A DNA stretch of 64,000 nucleotides from a bacterium (GTDB lineage: Bacteria > Planctomycetota > UBA8108 > UBA1146). A model generated the notes under the pieces. The model was not told where the DNA came from. It ran no database searches and saw only the letters and a program-made list of their open reading frames with translations. The stretch lies in assembly GCA_029976805.1 (NCBI GenBank), contig JAPOLY010000001.1, positions 1 through 64,000 of the forward strand, given 5' to 3'. Below, piece after piece: positions 17,415 to 26,717 of the stretch (the first letter of the stretch is position 1; each line of letters starts with the position of its first letter). The translations under genes and the position numbers were made by a program.

Positions 17415-19415
17415 ATGTCTTCCAAATTTCTGACTTCTCCACCTTCAACGGAAGAAGTCCCAAAGGGGATTCCCTACATCATTGGAAATGAAGCGGCAGA
17501 GCGATTCAGCTTCTACGGCATGAAAGCCATCCTTGTGGTTTTCATGACCCAGTATTTGCATTTGTTGCCAGGAGCAACCGGTGATGAGGCAATGCGAAAT
17601 ACAGAGGCTCTCGAGAATTATCATCTCTTCACGTCTCTCGTGTATTTCACTCCGATCATGGGTGCATTGCTTGCAGACATCTTTTTTGGCAAGTATTTGA
17701 CGATTCTGTCTCTGAGCCTTGTTTACTGTGCTGGACATGGGGCTTTGGCATTCATGGGGTTGTCAGAAAACATCGATCCCCAGCTCGCTCTAATTTCAGG
17801 ACTGGTATTGATCTCGATCGGCTCAGGGGGGATCAAACCCTGTGTCAGTGCCCATGTGGGTGATCAATTTGGCAAGAAGAACGCACACCTCCTGACCAAG
17901 GCATTCGGCTGGTTCTATTTCTCCATCAACCTTGGAGCGTTTATCTCCACCCTGCTGACACCGTGGTTGCTGAACTGGTATGGCCCTCACTGGGCATTCG
18001 GTATTCCGGGTGTCTTGATGGCAATTGCAACTCTGCTCTTCTGGATGGGGCGAAACGTCTTCGTTCACATTCCGGCCGGTGGAAACGAATGGGTGAAGGA
18101 AACTTTCAGCCCTGAAGGTCTCAAGTCCATCGCCAAGGTCTCCGTGGTCTTCCTGTTTATCGCAGTTTTCTGGTCCCTGTTCGACCAGACCGGATCATCG
18201 TGGGTGCTTCAGGCAGAAGATATGAACCGGCAATGGCTTGGGGTGACATGGCTTTCCTCACAAATTCAGGCCATCAATCCGATTCTGATCCTGCTCTTTA
18301 TCCCACTCTTCCAGTTTGTGGTGTATCCGGCCATCAATCTCGTTTGGACACTGAATCCGATTCGCAAGATCACTCTCGGTCTTTTCATTACTGCGGGCTC
18401 ATTTGCCATCGTTGCGATCACTCAGTCGTGGATCGATCAGGGGCAGCAACCCAGCATCGCTTGGCAACTTTTTGCCTATGCGGTCATCACGTTTGCTGAA
18501 GTGATGGTTTCCATCACAGGGTTGGAGTTCGCTTACACTCAGGCACCCAAGAAGATGAAGTCTGTCATCATGGCACTGTTCCTTTTCAGTGTCTCATTGG
18601 GCAACGTCGTGACTGCTGTCGTCAATAACACCATTACGATTGAAAGTGGTGTACAGGTGGCCAGGGAAACGATGCTGGATGAAACTTCCACTGCGGCTGT
18701 GCAGACCACGAGTTTTGATTCTGGTGACGAGATTGTTTGGGTTAAAAAAGATGCTGAGCCGTGGAAGTTGTCAGCTATCCGATTGAAGGACATGTCGGTT
18801 CTGGAACAGGCGGGAGACCGAATCGGGGAGTTCTGGAATCAACAGGATCGCTTGCCCAGCAATGAAGAAGGGCAGCAGCAAATCGCCGGTCTTCAGGATC
18901 AATTTGGTACTCCTCTCAGGTATCTGTTGCTCAACAGTAAAAACTTCCACATTTATTCTGCAGGTTTGGACAAGGCCGCTGAAACAAAGGATGACGCCTG
19001 GATCAAGGTCACGAGGACCTGCGCTTCGGTGTCGGAACAGAAGCTGGCCAGTGAAAATACGGCAGCGGCTTCCGAGGCTTACACCTGGCTTGAGCGCCGT
19101 CAGGCGGAACTGGATTTCAAAAAGGCCCAATCCGCGAATGCAACAGGAGGTGCATCGGAGAGTTGGGAGGATTATCTCCCCAAGAGAGAGCCTGTGGTGG
19201 CTGCCGAGATTACCGCACAAAAATTTGCGTCGACAGTGGATCCCAAGATTGGTGGAGACGTGACCCTCAAGGGGGCCGGTTATTTCTGGTTCTTCACCCG
19301 TCTCATGCTCGGAACAGCAGTCTTGTTTATCGTGGTGGCTTTCTTCTACAAGCCCAAGACCTACATTCAGGGAGATGACGACGAAGCGGAGAGCGAGAGC
19401 TCGGACGAGGATTGA
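17415..19415 (+). CDS. Proton-coupled oligopeptide transporter (POT/PTR, MFS) with long insertion
   Basis: A 666-residue inner-membrane di/tripeptide-proton symporter. The family mark NEAAERFSFYG, carrying the ExxER proton-coupling motif at about 26-30, is followed by typical MFS helices, including FGWFYFSINLGAFISTLL (PTR2 signature). An unusual hydrophilic stretch of about 190 residues (about 415-605) lies between the last two apparent helix groups, before GYFWFFTRLMLGTAVLFIVVAF near the C-terminus. Standard bacterial POTs are about 460-500 aa and lack it. ATG 17415 has AAGGAG ten bases upstream; the 17373 start is poorer. The next gene overlaps the stop as TGATG. Confidence 0.9.
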   Translation: MSSKFLTSPPSTEEVPKGIPYIIGNEAAERFSFYGMKAILVVFMTQYLHLLPGATGDEAMRNTEALENYHLFTSLVYFTPIMGALLADIFFGKYLTILSLSLVYCAGHGALAFMGLSENIDPQLALISGLVLISIGSGGIKPCVSAHVGDQFGKKNAHLLTKAFGWFYFSINLGAFISTLLTPWLLNWYGPHWAFGIPGVLMAIATLLFWMGRNVFVHIPAGGNEWVKETFSPEGLKSIAKVSVVFLFIAVFWSLFDQTGSSWVLQAEDMNRQWLGVTWLSSQIQAINPILILLFIPLFQFVVYPAINLVWTLNPIRKITLGLFITAGSFAIVAITQSWIDQGQQPSIAWQLFAYAVITFAEVMVSITGLEFAYTQAPKKMKSVIMALFLFSVSLGNVVTAVVNNTITIESGVQVARETMLDETSTAAVQTTSFDSGDEIVWVKKDAEPWKLSAIRLKDMSVLEQAGDRIGEFWNQQDRLPSNEEGQQQIAGLQDQFGTPLRYLLLNSKNFHIYSAGLDKAAETKDDAWIKVTRTCASVSEQKLASENTAAASEAYTWLERRQAELDFKKAQSANATGGASESWEDYLPKREPVVAAEITAQKFASTVDPKIGGDVTLKGAGYFWFFTRLMLGTAVLFIVVAFFYKPKTYIQGDDDEAESESSDED

Positions 19416-20254
19416 TGACGATTTGGACGATCTTTCTGTTTTTCGGTATGGGGTGGGTGTCGTTTGACGACACCCACCCCGTTTCGTCAGTAACGACCGT
19501 CGAAGTCGAGGCTGAGGGTTGGGGGGACGCAAGGCCGGAGGATGTGCAAAAAATCCTGCTCTCGGTGGTCGAATGCATGGAGTCCAAGTCAGGGGTGACG
19601 ATTGGCAAACCGTTGCGCGTACAGCCGACCGGTGGACCAATGGTGCTGTATAAAAGAGAACCGGATGGCGGATATCGGGTATGCCTGCAGGTGTCTGGTC
19701 GATATTGGAGTCAGCTGGTTTATCAGTTTTCTCACGAGGTCGGCCATATTCTCGCGCGATACCAGCCGAAGCCGGGACCTCAGGCATGGCTGGAAGAAGC
19801 GGTCTGTGAAGCACTGAGTTTTCAGGTATTGAAATCACTTTCCAAAAGCTGGAAGAAAAACCCACCCTTTGAAAGTTTGCGCGACTACTCCCGACACCTC
19901 ATGGAGTATGCGGAGGCGATGGCTTCTCGCTGCAAGCCTGTGAAGGAGAGCGGACTCAGTGAGTGGTATCAGTCAAATCGGGAACAACTCGAGAAGGGGC
20001 ATCATGATCGCCCGTTGATTCGTGTTTTCAGCGGTCACTTTTCCATTTGGTTGGAACAGAATCCGGACCTGTGGAAACGAGTCCCTGATTTGGGTAAGGG
20101 ATTGGCAAATCCCGGTGAAACGATGAAAGAGCGAGTCCAACGATGGACTTCAGGTTGGGAAGAGAGTGATTTGCCCTGGGCCAGAAAAATGCTGGAGATC
20201 TTCAAAAACATGGATGGTCAGGCAGACAGTGGTTCCTCAAAAAGCCAGCCATGA
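19415..20254 (+). CDS. Putative exported zinc-peptidase-like protein (HEVGH)
   Basis: A 279-residue protein of unrecognised family. A short hydrophobic N-terminus (MTIWTIFLFFGMGWVSF) could be a signal peptide. The central YQFSHEVGHILARY carries an HExxH zinc motif, and about 20 residues later WLEEAVCEALSF has a Glu in the position of the third ligand of gluzincins. The C-terminal half is polar and helical. It overlaps the transporter stop by one base (TGATG), so it may be co-expressed with peptide uptake. The last 37 bases overlap the convergent methyltransferase gene. Peptidase activity is inferred from the motif only. Confidence 0.65.
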   Translation: MTIWTIFLFFGMGWVSFDDTHPVSSVTTVEVEAEGWGDARPEDVQKILLSVVECMESKSGVTIGKPLRVQPTGGPMVLYKREPDGGYRVCLQVSGRYWSQLVYQFSHEVGHILARYQPKPGPQAWLEEAVCEALSFQVLKSLSKSWKKNPPFESLRDYSRHLMEYAEAMASRCKPVKESGLSEWYQSNREQLEKGHHDRPLIRVFSGHFSIWLEQNPDLWKRVPDLGKGLANPGETMKERVQRWTSGWEESDLPWARKMLEIFKNMDGQADSGSSKSQP

Positions 20255-21288
20255 GAGTTCAAATCTTCCACTTCAACCTTGAGGTCACCGAGAATGTAGA
20301 GGTACTCGGTGTTTTTGACATGGGAGACTTTTCCCACCTTCTCTCCTGAAGGAGCATGAATCCCGATACGAGCTCCGACATAGCGAGGGTGGATTCTCGA
20401 TAAAACCTGCAGGTTTCCGTGTTTTTCCAGCAGTGATTCCATCTCTGGCCTGGGGAGATAACCTTCGTCACTGAAAGAAATGATTTTGATGGGAGCAGAC
20501 AGGTTTTCCATCAGTTGCGTCATCGCTTGGTGAATTCCGGGCTTGGAATTGAAATCGCTGCGTTTTTCCCTGCAATCAGTTCTTTTGCAGGCGACTCCGT
20601 AAACTTCGGGCTCGTCCCATAAAACCAGAGTTTCCCAGACATGATAGTTGCCGATGTATTTGTGTTGATTGTAGGGCGGGTCGAGATAGGCGACATCTGC
20701 CTCCAATTGCAGAGCCGCCTCCTGTGCCTCAAGGCAGTGTGCTTGTGCTTTTCCCAGCGGACTTTTTGGAAGAAGTTGAGGTGTTCTCAACCGCAGAGGT
20801 TGCAGGGACCGTTTCGACCAATTTTTGAGGTAGGCCATTTGTACACCGACAGTGGAATCGACCCGATCGGCGGCTTCCATCAACTCCGCAAGAAGCACGC
20901 ATTTCAATTCCTCATCGGGATCCAGTTTTTCGATCTCTTCCCGAATCGCTTCGATACGCGCCCCATTTTCAGGGGTGAAGTAACGACTATTCCGGCAATA
21001 GGTTTCCGTAAACCAGCCATCTTTTCCGGGAAGGGCATTCAGATGATCGATGATGGGTTGAACTTCTCCAAGTCTGTCTGAGTCACACACGACGTGAGCG
21101 TTGGCCAGAACCCAGGCATACCGGTTCCAGTCATTGAGAATCACCTGCCAGCCCGAAGATTTCATGGCATGACCGACTCTGGAAGTTCCGCTGAAAAGGT
21201 CCAGAAACCGCCCTTTTTCAGGCACCCCGCTGACAACAGCCTGAATTCCGGGGATCAGTAGTCGTTTGGAGCCGAGATACTTGATCAA
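20218..21288 (-). CDS. D12-class N6-adenine DNA methyltransferase
   Basis: A 356-residue Dam-like methyltransferase that would transfer methyl from S-adenosylmethionine to adenine N6 in DNA. The N-terminal MIKYLGSKR, the SAM-binding FLDLFSGTSRVGHAM (about 28-42) and the catalytic VAYLDPPYNQHKY (motif IV, DPPY) follow the D12 order. Roughly 150 residues between motif I and DPPY hold the recognition domain. No restriction enzyme or repair gene adjoins it, so it looks like an orphan methyltransferase. The start is TTG 21288 with AAAGGGA upstream. Target sequence unknown. Confidence 0.85.
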   Translation of the reverse strand: MIKYLGSKRLLIPGIQAVVSGVPEKGRFLDLFSGTSRVGHAMKSSGWQVILNDWNRYAWVLANAHVVCDSDRLGEVQPIIDHLNALPGKDGWFTETYCRNSRYFTPENGARIEAIREEIEKLDPDEELKCVLLAELMEAADRVDSTVGVQMAYLKNWSKRSLQPLRLRTPQLLPKSPLGKAQAHCLEAQEAALQLEADVAYLDPPYNQHKYIGNYHVWETLVLWDEPEVYGVACKRTDCREKRSDFNSKPGIHQAMTQLMENLSAPIKIISFSDEGYLPRPEMESLLEKHGNLQVLSRIHPRYVGARIGIHAPSGEKVGKVSHVKNTEYLYILGDLKVEVEDLNSHGWLFEEPLSA

Positions 21289-21452
21289 TTCGGTCCCTTT
21301 CTTGGGGCTGGCGGCATTGTTTTTTCATGTGCTGTCTCCAGCACGGGGTATCATAAGGGCTATTGTTGGTTTGTTAAAAATCGCGTCAAGGTTGTGCCCC
21401 GTATCTCATTCCACGCGATCAGAGTTTTATCCTGAAGAACAGGACGAATCCC
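21289..21452. other. Divergent 164-base intergenic region
   Basis: Separates the methyltransferase (minus) from the first dockerin protein (plus) and must contain both promoters. I see no convincing promoter boxes or hairpin. Confidence 0.3.
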
Positions 21453-23723
21453 GTGAAAACCGGTTTTTCGCTATTGGAGAGCTCAGGAGTGCCGAGACTG
21501 CGCTACTTCCTGATTTTCGCCACGTCAATTTTTCTGATTTCGGCCGCGGCCCCTTCCACTGCCCACAGCCAATGCCCTCCGGGCTCCTGGGTATTGACCG
21601 GGCAGGTGGTCGATGAGGCCGGGAATGGTGTTTCTGGTCTGGACCTCGATTTGGCCAGCGGCACAACGGGCCTTGCGCTCCTCGTTTCAGGGGACGTGAC
21701 TCTGGCGGACGGCACATTCAGCATGACGATTTGCCAGGCGACCACTCCGGGTACGTATCTTCTGAGCGTCAATCCTCAGTTGGACGAATTGCTGTTTCCC
21801 ATCGAAGACCTCCCGGTCGCCCTCAGTGGATCGACTTCTCTGGGAGTTTTGACTCTGGACACGGCGGCGATCATCACTGGAAGAGTGATCGGCGAGAACT
21901 TTGAAATCCTCCCTGCTGTCGATCTTGATTTCACCGAGGCGGTAACAGGAGTGGTACAGGTTTTCTCCGGCGATTACACGATTGCGGATGGCACTTTTTC
22001 AACAAAGGTGGTGCCGGGCTTCTGGGACGTTCAGTTCACAGCGAGCACCCTGAGCACGCCATTGCAGATGGTTCCCCGAGAATTAAGAGACGTTTTGGCC
22101 AGTTCAGTGACTGATCTGGGTGACGTCCGACTTCGTCAGGGACGTTTTTTGACTGGAACCGTTTTGAATCCGTTGGGATCTCCAGTGTTCAATGCTGACG
22201 TGGATGCACGTGATCTGATCACCGATGAAAAAATCGTGACTCCGGGTGACAATACCAACTCTTCGGGGGTCTTTGGGATTTGGGTTCCCGAAGGTGACTT
22301 GGAAATCGAAATCGATCCACCCAATGGATCGACGCTGGTACCGCTGCTCCAGGAAATCAACGTTCCTGCGACCGGAGTTGATTTGGGAATCTTGACGATG
22401 GTTGAGGGAGTCGCAGTTTCGGGAGTGGTCATCGATGGCACCCAATCGGTGGTGCCAGGAGTGGATCTGGACTTCCTGATATCCGCGAGTGGAGTAGAAA
22501 TCCCCACCGCGGATGACAATGCCAACTCTTCGGGTCAATTTTCGGTGCAGGTGGTTCCAGATACCTACGATATTGCATTCAGGCCTTCCTTTATCACGGG
22601 TCTGGCCCCGTTGGTGCTCTCCACCGTTTCTGTCTCCAGTAATACTGATCTGGGAACGGTATTGCTGCCGGAGGGAGCGGCTTTGACGGGGACAATTCTC
22701 GCTGGCGGAGCCCCGGTGGCTGGTGCAGAGATCGAGCTGCTGAATCCGGGGACCGGTTCCTTCACCTATCTCTTTGGTAATGACACCGATGGATTGGGTG
22801 CATTCGCAATCCGACAAGTACCGGGAACCTATGACATCAGGGTGATCCCACCCATCGGGAGTGGATATCCGGTCTATGAAGAGTCCGGTATCGATCTCAC
22901 AGCGGACCTCGATCTTTCAATTGATCTTCTTGGCGGACCTCCGCCGACCCCTCCCAATCCTGTGGCAGCCTTCGATTGTTGTTGTCCGGGAGACGTGGTG
23001 TTGCAGTGGACCAATGGAGATACCGATTATGATCTGATTCAGATTATAAGGCAGGGTGCGTTTTTGACGAATCTGCCAGGAAGCTCCACAGGATTTGTGG
23101 ATGTCTCTGCTCCTCCGGCTTTCCTCGAGTATCAGGTGATTCCGATTCGAAACAGTCTTACAGGAGCGCCGACAGGCTGCACTGTTGACAACTCTCCGAT
23201 ACAGACAACGCCTCCCGTTGAGAACCTCGTTTGTGAGCAATCCGGGAATGGGGTCTCTCTTTCATGGGCAAATGCATCCGTCACCTATGAAGAAATTCAG
23301 CTTTATCAGGACGGCGTTTTTCTCAGCACTCTTTCCGGTGCTGAGACGTCCATCTTTATCGACGGACTCTCTACCGGAATCTATCAATGGGAAATCTTCG
23401 CAGTAGAGGGAGGGCAGGTATCCATCGGGGAATCCTGCACTGTTGATGTGATCATCGTACCCGATCCAGTTTTCATACGCGGGAACGCCAATGGTGATGC
23501 TTCGGTCAATGTTGCAGATGCCATCACCATTCTGGAATACCTCTTCAGTGGTGGAGCCACTCCCGACTGCCTGAGTGCTTTGGACGTAAATGACTCGTCG
23601 ACGGTCAATATTGCGGACTCCATACATTTGCTGGGATTTCTCTTCTCGGGAGGGGTTCCTCCGGAGTTGCCTTATCCCAATCCCGGAGTCGACCCCACAC
23701 CGGATACCCTGCCGTGTAATTGA
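21453..23723 (+). CDS. Secreted protein: repeated carboxypeptidase-regulatory-like domains plus dockerin
   Basis: A 756-residue exported protein. A signal peptide (LRYFLIFATSIFLISAAAPSTA, cut near AHSQ) is followed by about six beta-sandwich repeats of 75-90 residues, typified by LTGTVLNPLGSPVFNADVD and VSGVVIDGTQSVVPGVDLDF. These resemble carboxypeptidase-regulatory-like or SpaA/Cna-B-type folds. Two fibronectin-like segments follow, then a dockerin-like domain at the C-terminus (FIRGNANGDASVNVADA; NDSSTVNIADSIHLLG). The tail DPTPDTLPCN is a shortened form of the shared cysteine tail. The start is GTG 21453 after AGGA. Probably cell-surface or matrix protein; no enzyme motif is visible. Confidence 0.8.
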   Translation: MKTGFSLLESSGVPRLRYFLIFATSIFLISAAAPSTAHSQCPPGSWVLTGQVVDEAGNGVSGLDLDLASGTTGLALLVSGDVTLADGTFSMTICQATTPGTYLLSVNPQLDELLFPIEDLPVALSGSTSLGVLTLDTAAIITGRVIGENFEILPAVDLDFTEAVTGVVQVFSGDYTIADGTFSTKVVPGFWDVQFTASTLSTPLQMVPRELRDVLASSVTDLGDVRLRQGRFLTGTVLNPLGSPVFNADVDARDLITDEKIVTPGDNTNSSGVFGIWVPEGDLEIEIDPPNGSTLVPLLQEINVPATGVDLGILTMVEGVAVSGVVIDGTQSVVPGVDLDFLISASGVEIPTADDNANSSGQFSVQVVPDTYDIAFRPSFITGLAPLVLSTVSVSSNTDLGTVLLPEGAALTGTILAGGAPVAGAEIELLNPGTGSFTYLFGNDTDGLGAFAIRQVPGTYDIRVIPPIGSGYPVYEESGIDLTADLDLSIDLLGGPPPTPPNPVAAFDCCCPGDVVLQWTNGDTDYDLIQIIRQGAFLTNLPGSSTGFVDVSAPPAFLEYQVIPIRNSLTGAPTGCTVDNSPIQTTPPVENLVCEQSGNGVSLSWANASVTYEEIQLYQDGVFLSTLSGAETSIFIDGLSTGIYQWEIFAVEGGQVSIGESCTVDVIIVPDPVFIRGNANGDASVNVADAITILEYLFSGGATPDCLSALDVNDSSTVNIADSIHLLGFLFSGGVPPELPYPNPGVDPTPDTLPCN

Positions 23724-23794
23724 ATCGCCAATGACACGCGAATTGGATTCTTGAATCCTTCTCTGGAAGCGGGAAAATAAGACTGGCTATTCAA

Positions 23795-23809
23795 CGAGGA
23801 GGAATCTTG
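23795..23809 (+). promoter_or_regulatory. Strong ribosome-binding site deciding a TTG start
   Basis: CGAGGAGGAATC stands directly before TTG 23807-23809, six bases from the purine core. No ATG or GTG with a comparable site lies nearby, so the rare TTG is the start of the beta-helix dockerin protein. Confidence 0.7.
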
Positions 23810-26689
23810 ATTCATCCAGCAACAAGAATTCGGTTCACTGTTTTCTCAGGATCCGGGATTCTTTTCGTGATCCTGTCTCTCGCACTGTTCACCGGAAAAG
23901 CACAGGCCCAGAGTCAAACCTGGTACGTGGATGCGTCTAACTCAGGAGTCAGTGGTACTTCGTGGAGCGATGCTTTCTCCAATCTGCAAGAAGCGTTGTT
24001 GGTGGCCTTGCCAGGAGATGAAATCCGTGTTGCCGGTGGCTCCTACAGACCCGATTCCGGTGCGGGCCTGATCCCGGGAGACCCTTCGACTCGATTTGTA
24101 TTGCCCTCAGGCATTTCCATGCTGGGTGGATTTGCAGGCAGTCTCGCGATCGATCCTGATCAACGAAGCCCAGAAGTGTATCGAACCGTTCTCGATGGAC
24201 GTCTCCGGGGCATCCATGTTTCAGCGGCGGAGGGACTTGATTCCCCATTCTGCGGTTTGAATGAAGACCTTCCTTGTGCCACTTTGCAAAAGGGAATCGA
24301 CCGAGCTCTCGAGACGGGTTTGAGAATCGTCAGGGTCCAGAACGGGATTTATACGGAGACGGTCACCCTGGCAGACGACCTCATCATTCAGGGGGGATAC
24401 GACCAGCAATGGAATTGGGCGTCTGCTGAGACTCCCGGACACGATGTGGTTCTCACCGGTGGTATTAATGGGGACGGTCAAGCGGTCACCGTTGAAGCCC
24501 GGAACCTTGTCATCGGAACCACACTGGCTCACCTGAAGATTGAAGGCCCTCAGGCTTCCGGTTCCGTTTCAGGAGTGGCGAGAAGCTCCTATGCCGTCCA
24601 TGCGGTGGACTCGAATCTGCAACTGGTTGCGGTGGTGATCGAGGCGGGATCCGGCGCAAACGGTCTCGCAGGAGAGTCGGGGACAAACCTTGGCGGCAAT
24701 CCTGCTGCTGACGGACAAGCCGGAGGAAATGCGGATTCCTATTTCTCTTTCTGCGACGCAACAGCGTTCGGTGCTGGGGGGCTCGCCGGTGGAGGCGGCC
24801 CCACGGGTGGTGGCAATGGCGGCGGCGGCGGAACGATGGATTCCAATTGTTGTGGGACGATTCCCAATCCCTTCTGCGATAGTTATGACGCCACCGGTGG
24901 ATCTGCTGGAGCCGACGGTGCGGGCTTGCCTGGCTGGGGGCAGGGAGGTGGAGGCGGCTCGACCTGCAATGGTGGAGGCGATGGTGCTCCGGGTTCCCAG
25001 GGTTCTTCCGGTCAGGGAGGTGCGGGCGCCAGTGGCGGCGGTGGTCTGAATGGAATCTATTGGGCAGGAAATTCCGGATCATCGGGCTTGCTGGGAACCG
25101 CGGGAGGCGGTGGCGGCGGCGGCGGTGGATCCGGGGGGTGTGACAACGGAAGCTTCGGGACTGACAGTTATGGAGCCGGAGGAGGGGGTGGTGCCAGCGG
25201 CGGGATTCCGTCTCCCCAATCGGGAGCGGGTGGCAGTGCAGGGGGCAGCACTTTTGGAATCTTTGTTCTCGGCACCAGCAATGTGGAATTGACCCAATCG
25301 ACGATTGTCAGAGGTGAAGCGGGCGCCGGCGGAATTGGCGGGACGCCCGGAGAAGGACAGCCTGGAGGCGTCGGAGGTGCAGGTGGTAATGGTGCACCGG
25401 GAACACCGAATGCAGGTCGTGGAGGTGATGGCGGAGATGGCGGTGCGAGTGGTGGCGGTGGCGGAGGTAGTGGTGGCGACAGCCATGCTGCATGGAGTGA
25501 TGGAGCAACCATCTTTGCCTACGACACCTCAGTGCTGGGCGGACTGGCAGGACCGGGTGCCGCCGGTGGAGTGAATCCCGCTCTCGATGCCGTGACACAG
25601 GGATCTGCGGGTGCAGGCGGTCAGGTTTTTGAAGGATTGACGCATGTCACTACGACCGATCTTCCTGCAAAACCCCTCGATCGTTCCAGGCAAATCCTCG
25701 AGCTCACCGGTGAGAACAGCGTTGTCGATGGATTTGTGATTCAGGGCAGTTCCAATCAATCGAATGAAATCCCTGTGGTGATCGGATCCTCTGGGCACGT
25801 TTTGAGTCGTTGTCACTTCCTGAATCTCTCATCCGGTGCGCTCACGACAATTCAGGTAAACGGTTTCACGATTTTCGAAAATTGTCGTATAGAGAATTGC
25901 CAATCCGCGATCACCGGGGCAGTGGAGCTTCTGCCGAATACGGTGTGTCGTATGGAAAACTGCATCATTTCCGGCAATCGATCGATTCAGGGGGCAGCCG
26001 TTCTGGAGGGTGCTGAAGACAGTGTGTTGTTGATGATCAACAACACGCTGACAGAAAATGAAAACTCGGTTTCTGGCGGAATGATCATGTTGGATTCGAC
26101 CGCTCAGGCCGTGCTGCAAAACAATATTCTCTTCGGAAACTCCACTGTGGACGCAGGTCTGCAATTGCCTGCGACCGCAGTTCTGATCAGGAACATCGTC
26201 GAGGGGGGTTGGCCCGGAGACAATTTTGATGTCGACCCCGAACTGACAGGAATCGGCGAGTTCCCGTTTACACCGGGACCGGGCTCACCCTGCATCGATC
26301 AGGCATTGTCCGTAGCTTCCAGTACGACCGAGGATTGTCTGGGACAACCGAGAAATGTCTGTCAGGGAGTAGATATCGGGGCTGTCGAGCGTCAGACCTG
26401 TGGGGACGGAGATTCCCTGGATTTCATCCGTGGTGATTGCGACGGCAATGGGTCGATCGATTTGGCGGACGCGGTTGCCTTGCTCAACTACCTCTTCACG
26501 GGTGGATCGCTGACCTGTCTGGCTACGGCAGATGTCAATGACGATTCAGATCTGAATCTCGCTGACCCGGGATCATTGCTCGCCTATCTCTACATTGGTG
26601 GATCGGCTCCGCCTGAGCCGTTCACCAGTTGCGGCCAGGACACAGACGGATCACTGATCGCTTGTGAAGTCTACGGCGGTTGCCCATAG
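23807..26689 (+). CDS. Secreted beta-helix protein with large glycine-rich block and dockerin
   Basis: A 960-residue exported protein. After the signal peptide (ILFVILSLALFTGKAQAQ), TWYVDASNSG opens a DUF1565-like segment that usually starts right-handed parallel beta-helix proteins. Residues about 290-600 are extremely rich in Gly, Ala and Ser, with runs such as GGGGGGGGSGG. A second beta-helix part follows (FTIFENCRIENCQ, VCRMENCIISGN, MINNTLTENENS, LQNNILFGNS). The C-terminus is a dockerin (FIRGDCDGNGSIDLADAV; DVNDDSDLNLADPG) and a cysteine tail. The second dockerin loop has lost the usual DAI. The TTG start at 23807 is fixed by an outstanding GAGGAGGAA site. Confidence 0.8.
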   Translation: MIHPATRIRFTVFSGSGILFVILSLALFTGKAQAQSQTWYVDASNSGVSGTSWSDAFSNLQEALLVALPGDEIRVAGGSYRPDSGAGLIPGDPSTRFVLPSGISMLGGFAGSLAIDPDQRSPEVYRTVLDGRLRGIHVSAAEGLDSPFCGLNEDLPCATLQKGIDRALETGLRIVRVQNGIYTETVTLADDLIIQGGYDQQWNWASAETPGHDVVLTGGINGDGQAVTVEARNLVIGTTLAHLKIEGPQASGSVSGVARSSYAVHAVDSNLQLVAVVIEAGSGANGLAGESGTNLGGNPAADGQAGGNADSYFSFCDATAFGAGGLAGGGGPTGGGNGGGGGTMDSNCCGTIPNPFCDSYDATGGSAGADGAGLPGWGQGGGGGSTCNGGGDGAPGSQGSSGQGGAGASGGGGLNGIYWAGNSGSSGLLGTAGGGGGGGGGSGGCDNGSFGTDSYGAGGGGGASGGIPSPQSGAGGSAGGSTFGIFVLGTSNVELTQSTIVRGEAGAGGIGGTPGEGQPGGVGGAGGNGAPGTPNAGRGGDGGDGGASGGGGGGSGGDSHAAWSDGATIFAYDTSVLGGLAGPGAAGGVNPALDAVTQGSAGAGGQVFEGLTHVTTTDLPAKPLDRSRQILELTGENSVVDGFVIQGSSNQSNEIPVVIGSSGHVLSRCHFLNLSSGALTTIQVNGFTIFENCRIENCQSAITGAVELLPNTVCRMENCIISGNRSIQGAAVLEGAEDSVLLMINNTLTENENSVSGGMIMLDSTAQAVLQNNILFGNSTVDAGLQLPATAVLIRNIVEGGWPGDNFDVDPELTGIGEFPFTPGPGSPCIDQALSVASSTTEDCLGQPRNVCQGVDIGAVERQTCGDGDSLDFIRGDCDGNGSIDLADAVALLNYLFTGGSLTCLATADVNDDSDLNLADPGSLLAYLYIGGSAPPEPFTSCGQDTDGSLIACEVYGGCP

Positions 26690-26717
26690 ACCGGGAATCG
26701 ATTTCAAACTCCTGAAC

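Noticed and set aside
24510-25512. Several antisense frames over the glycine-rich block (Pro/His/Arg-rich)
   Set aside because: Produced by repeated GGN codons read backwards; no start signals.
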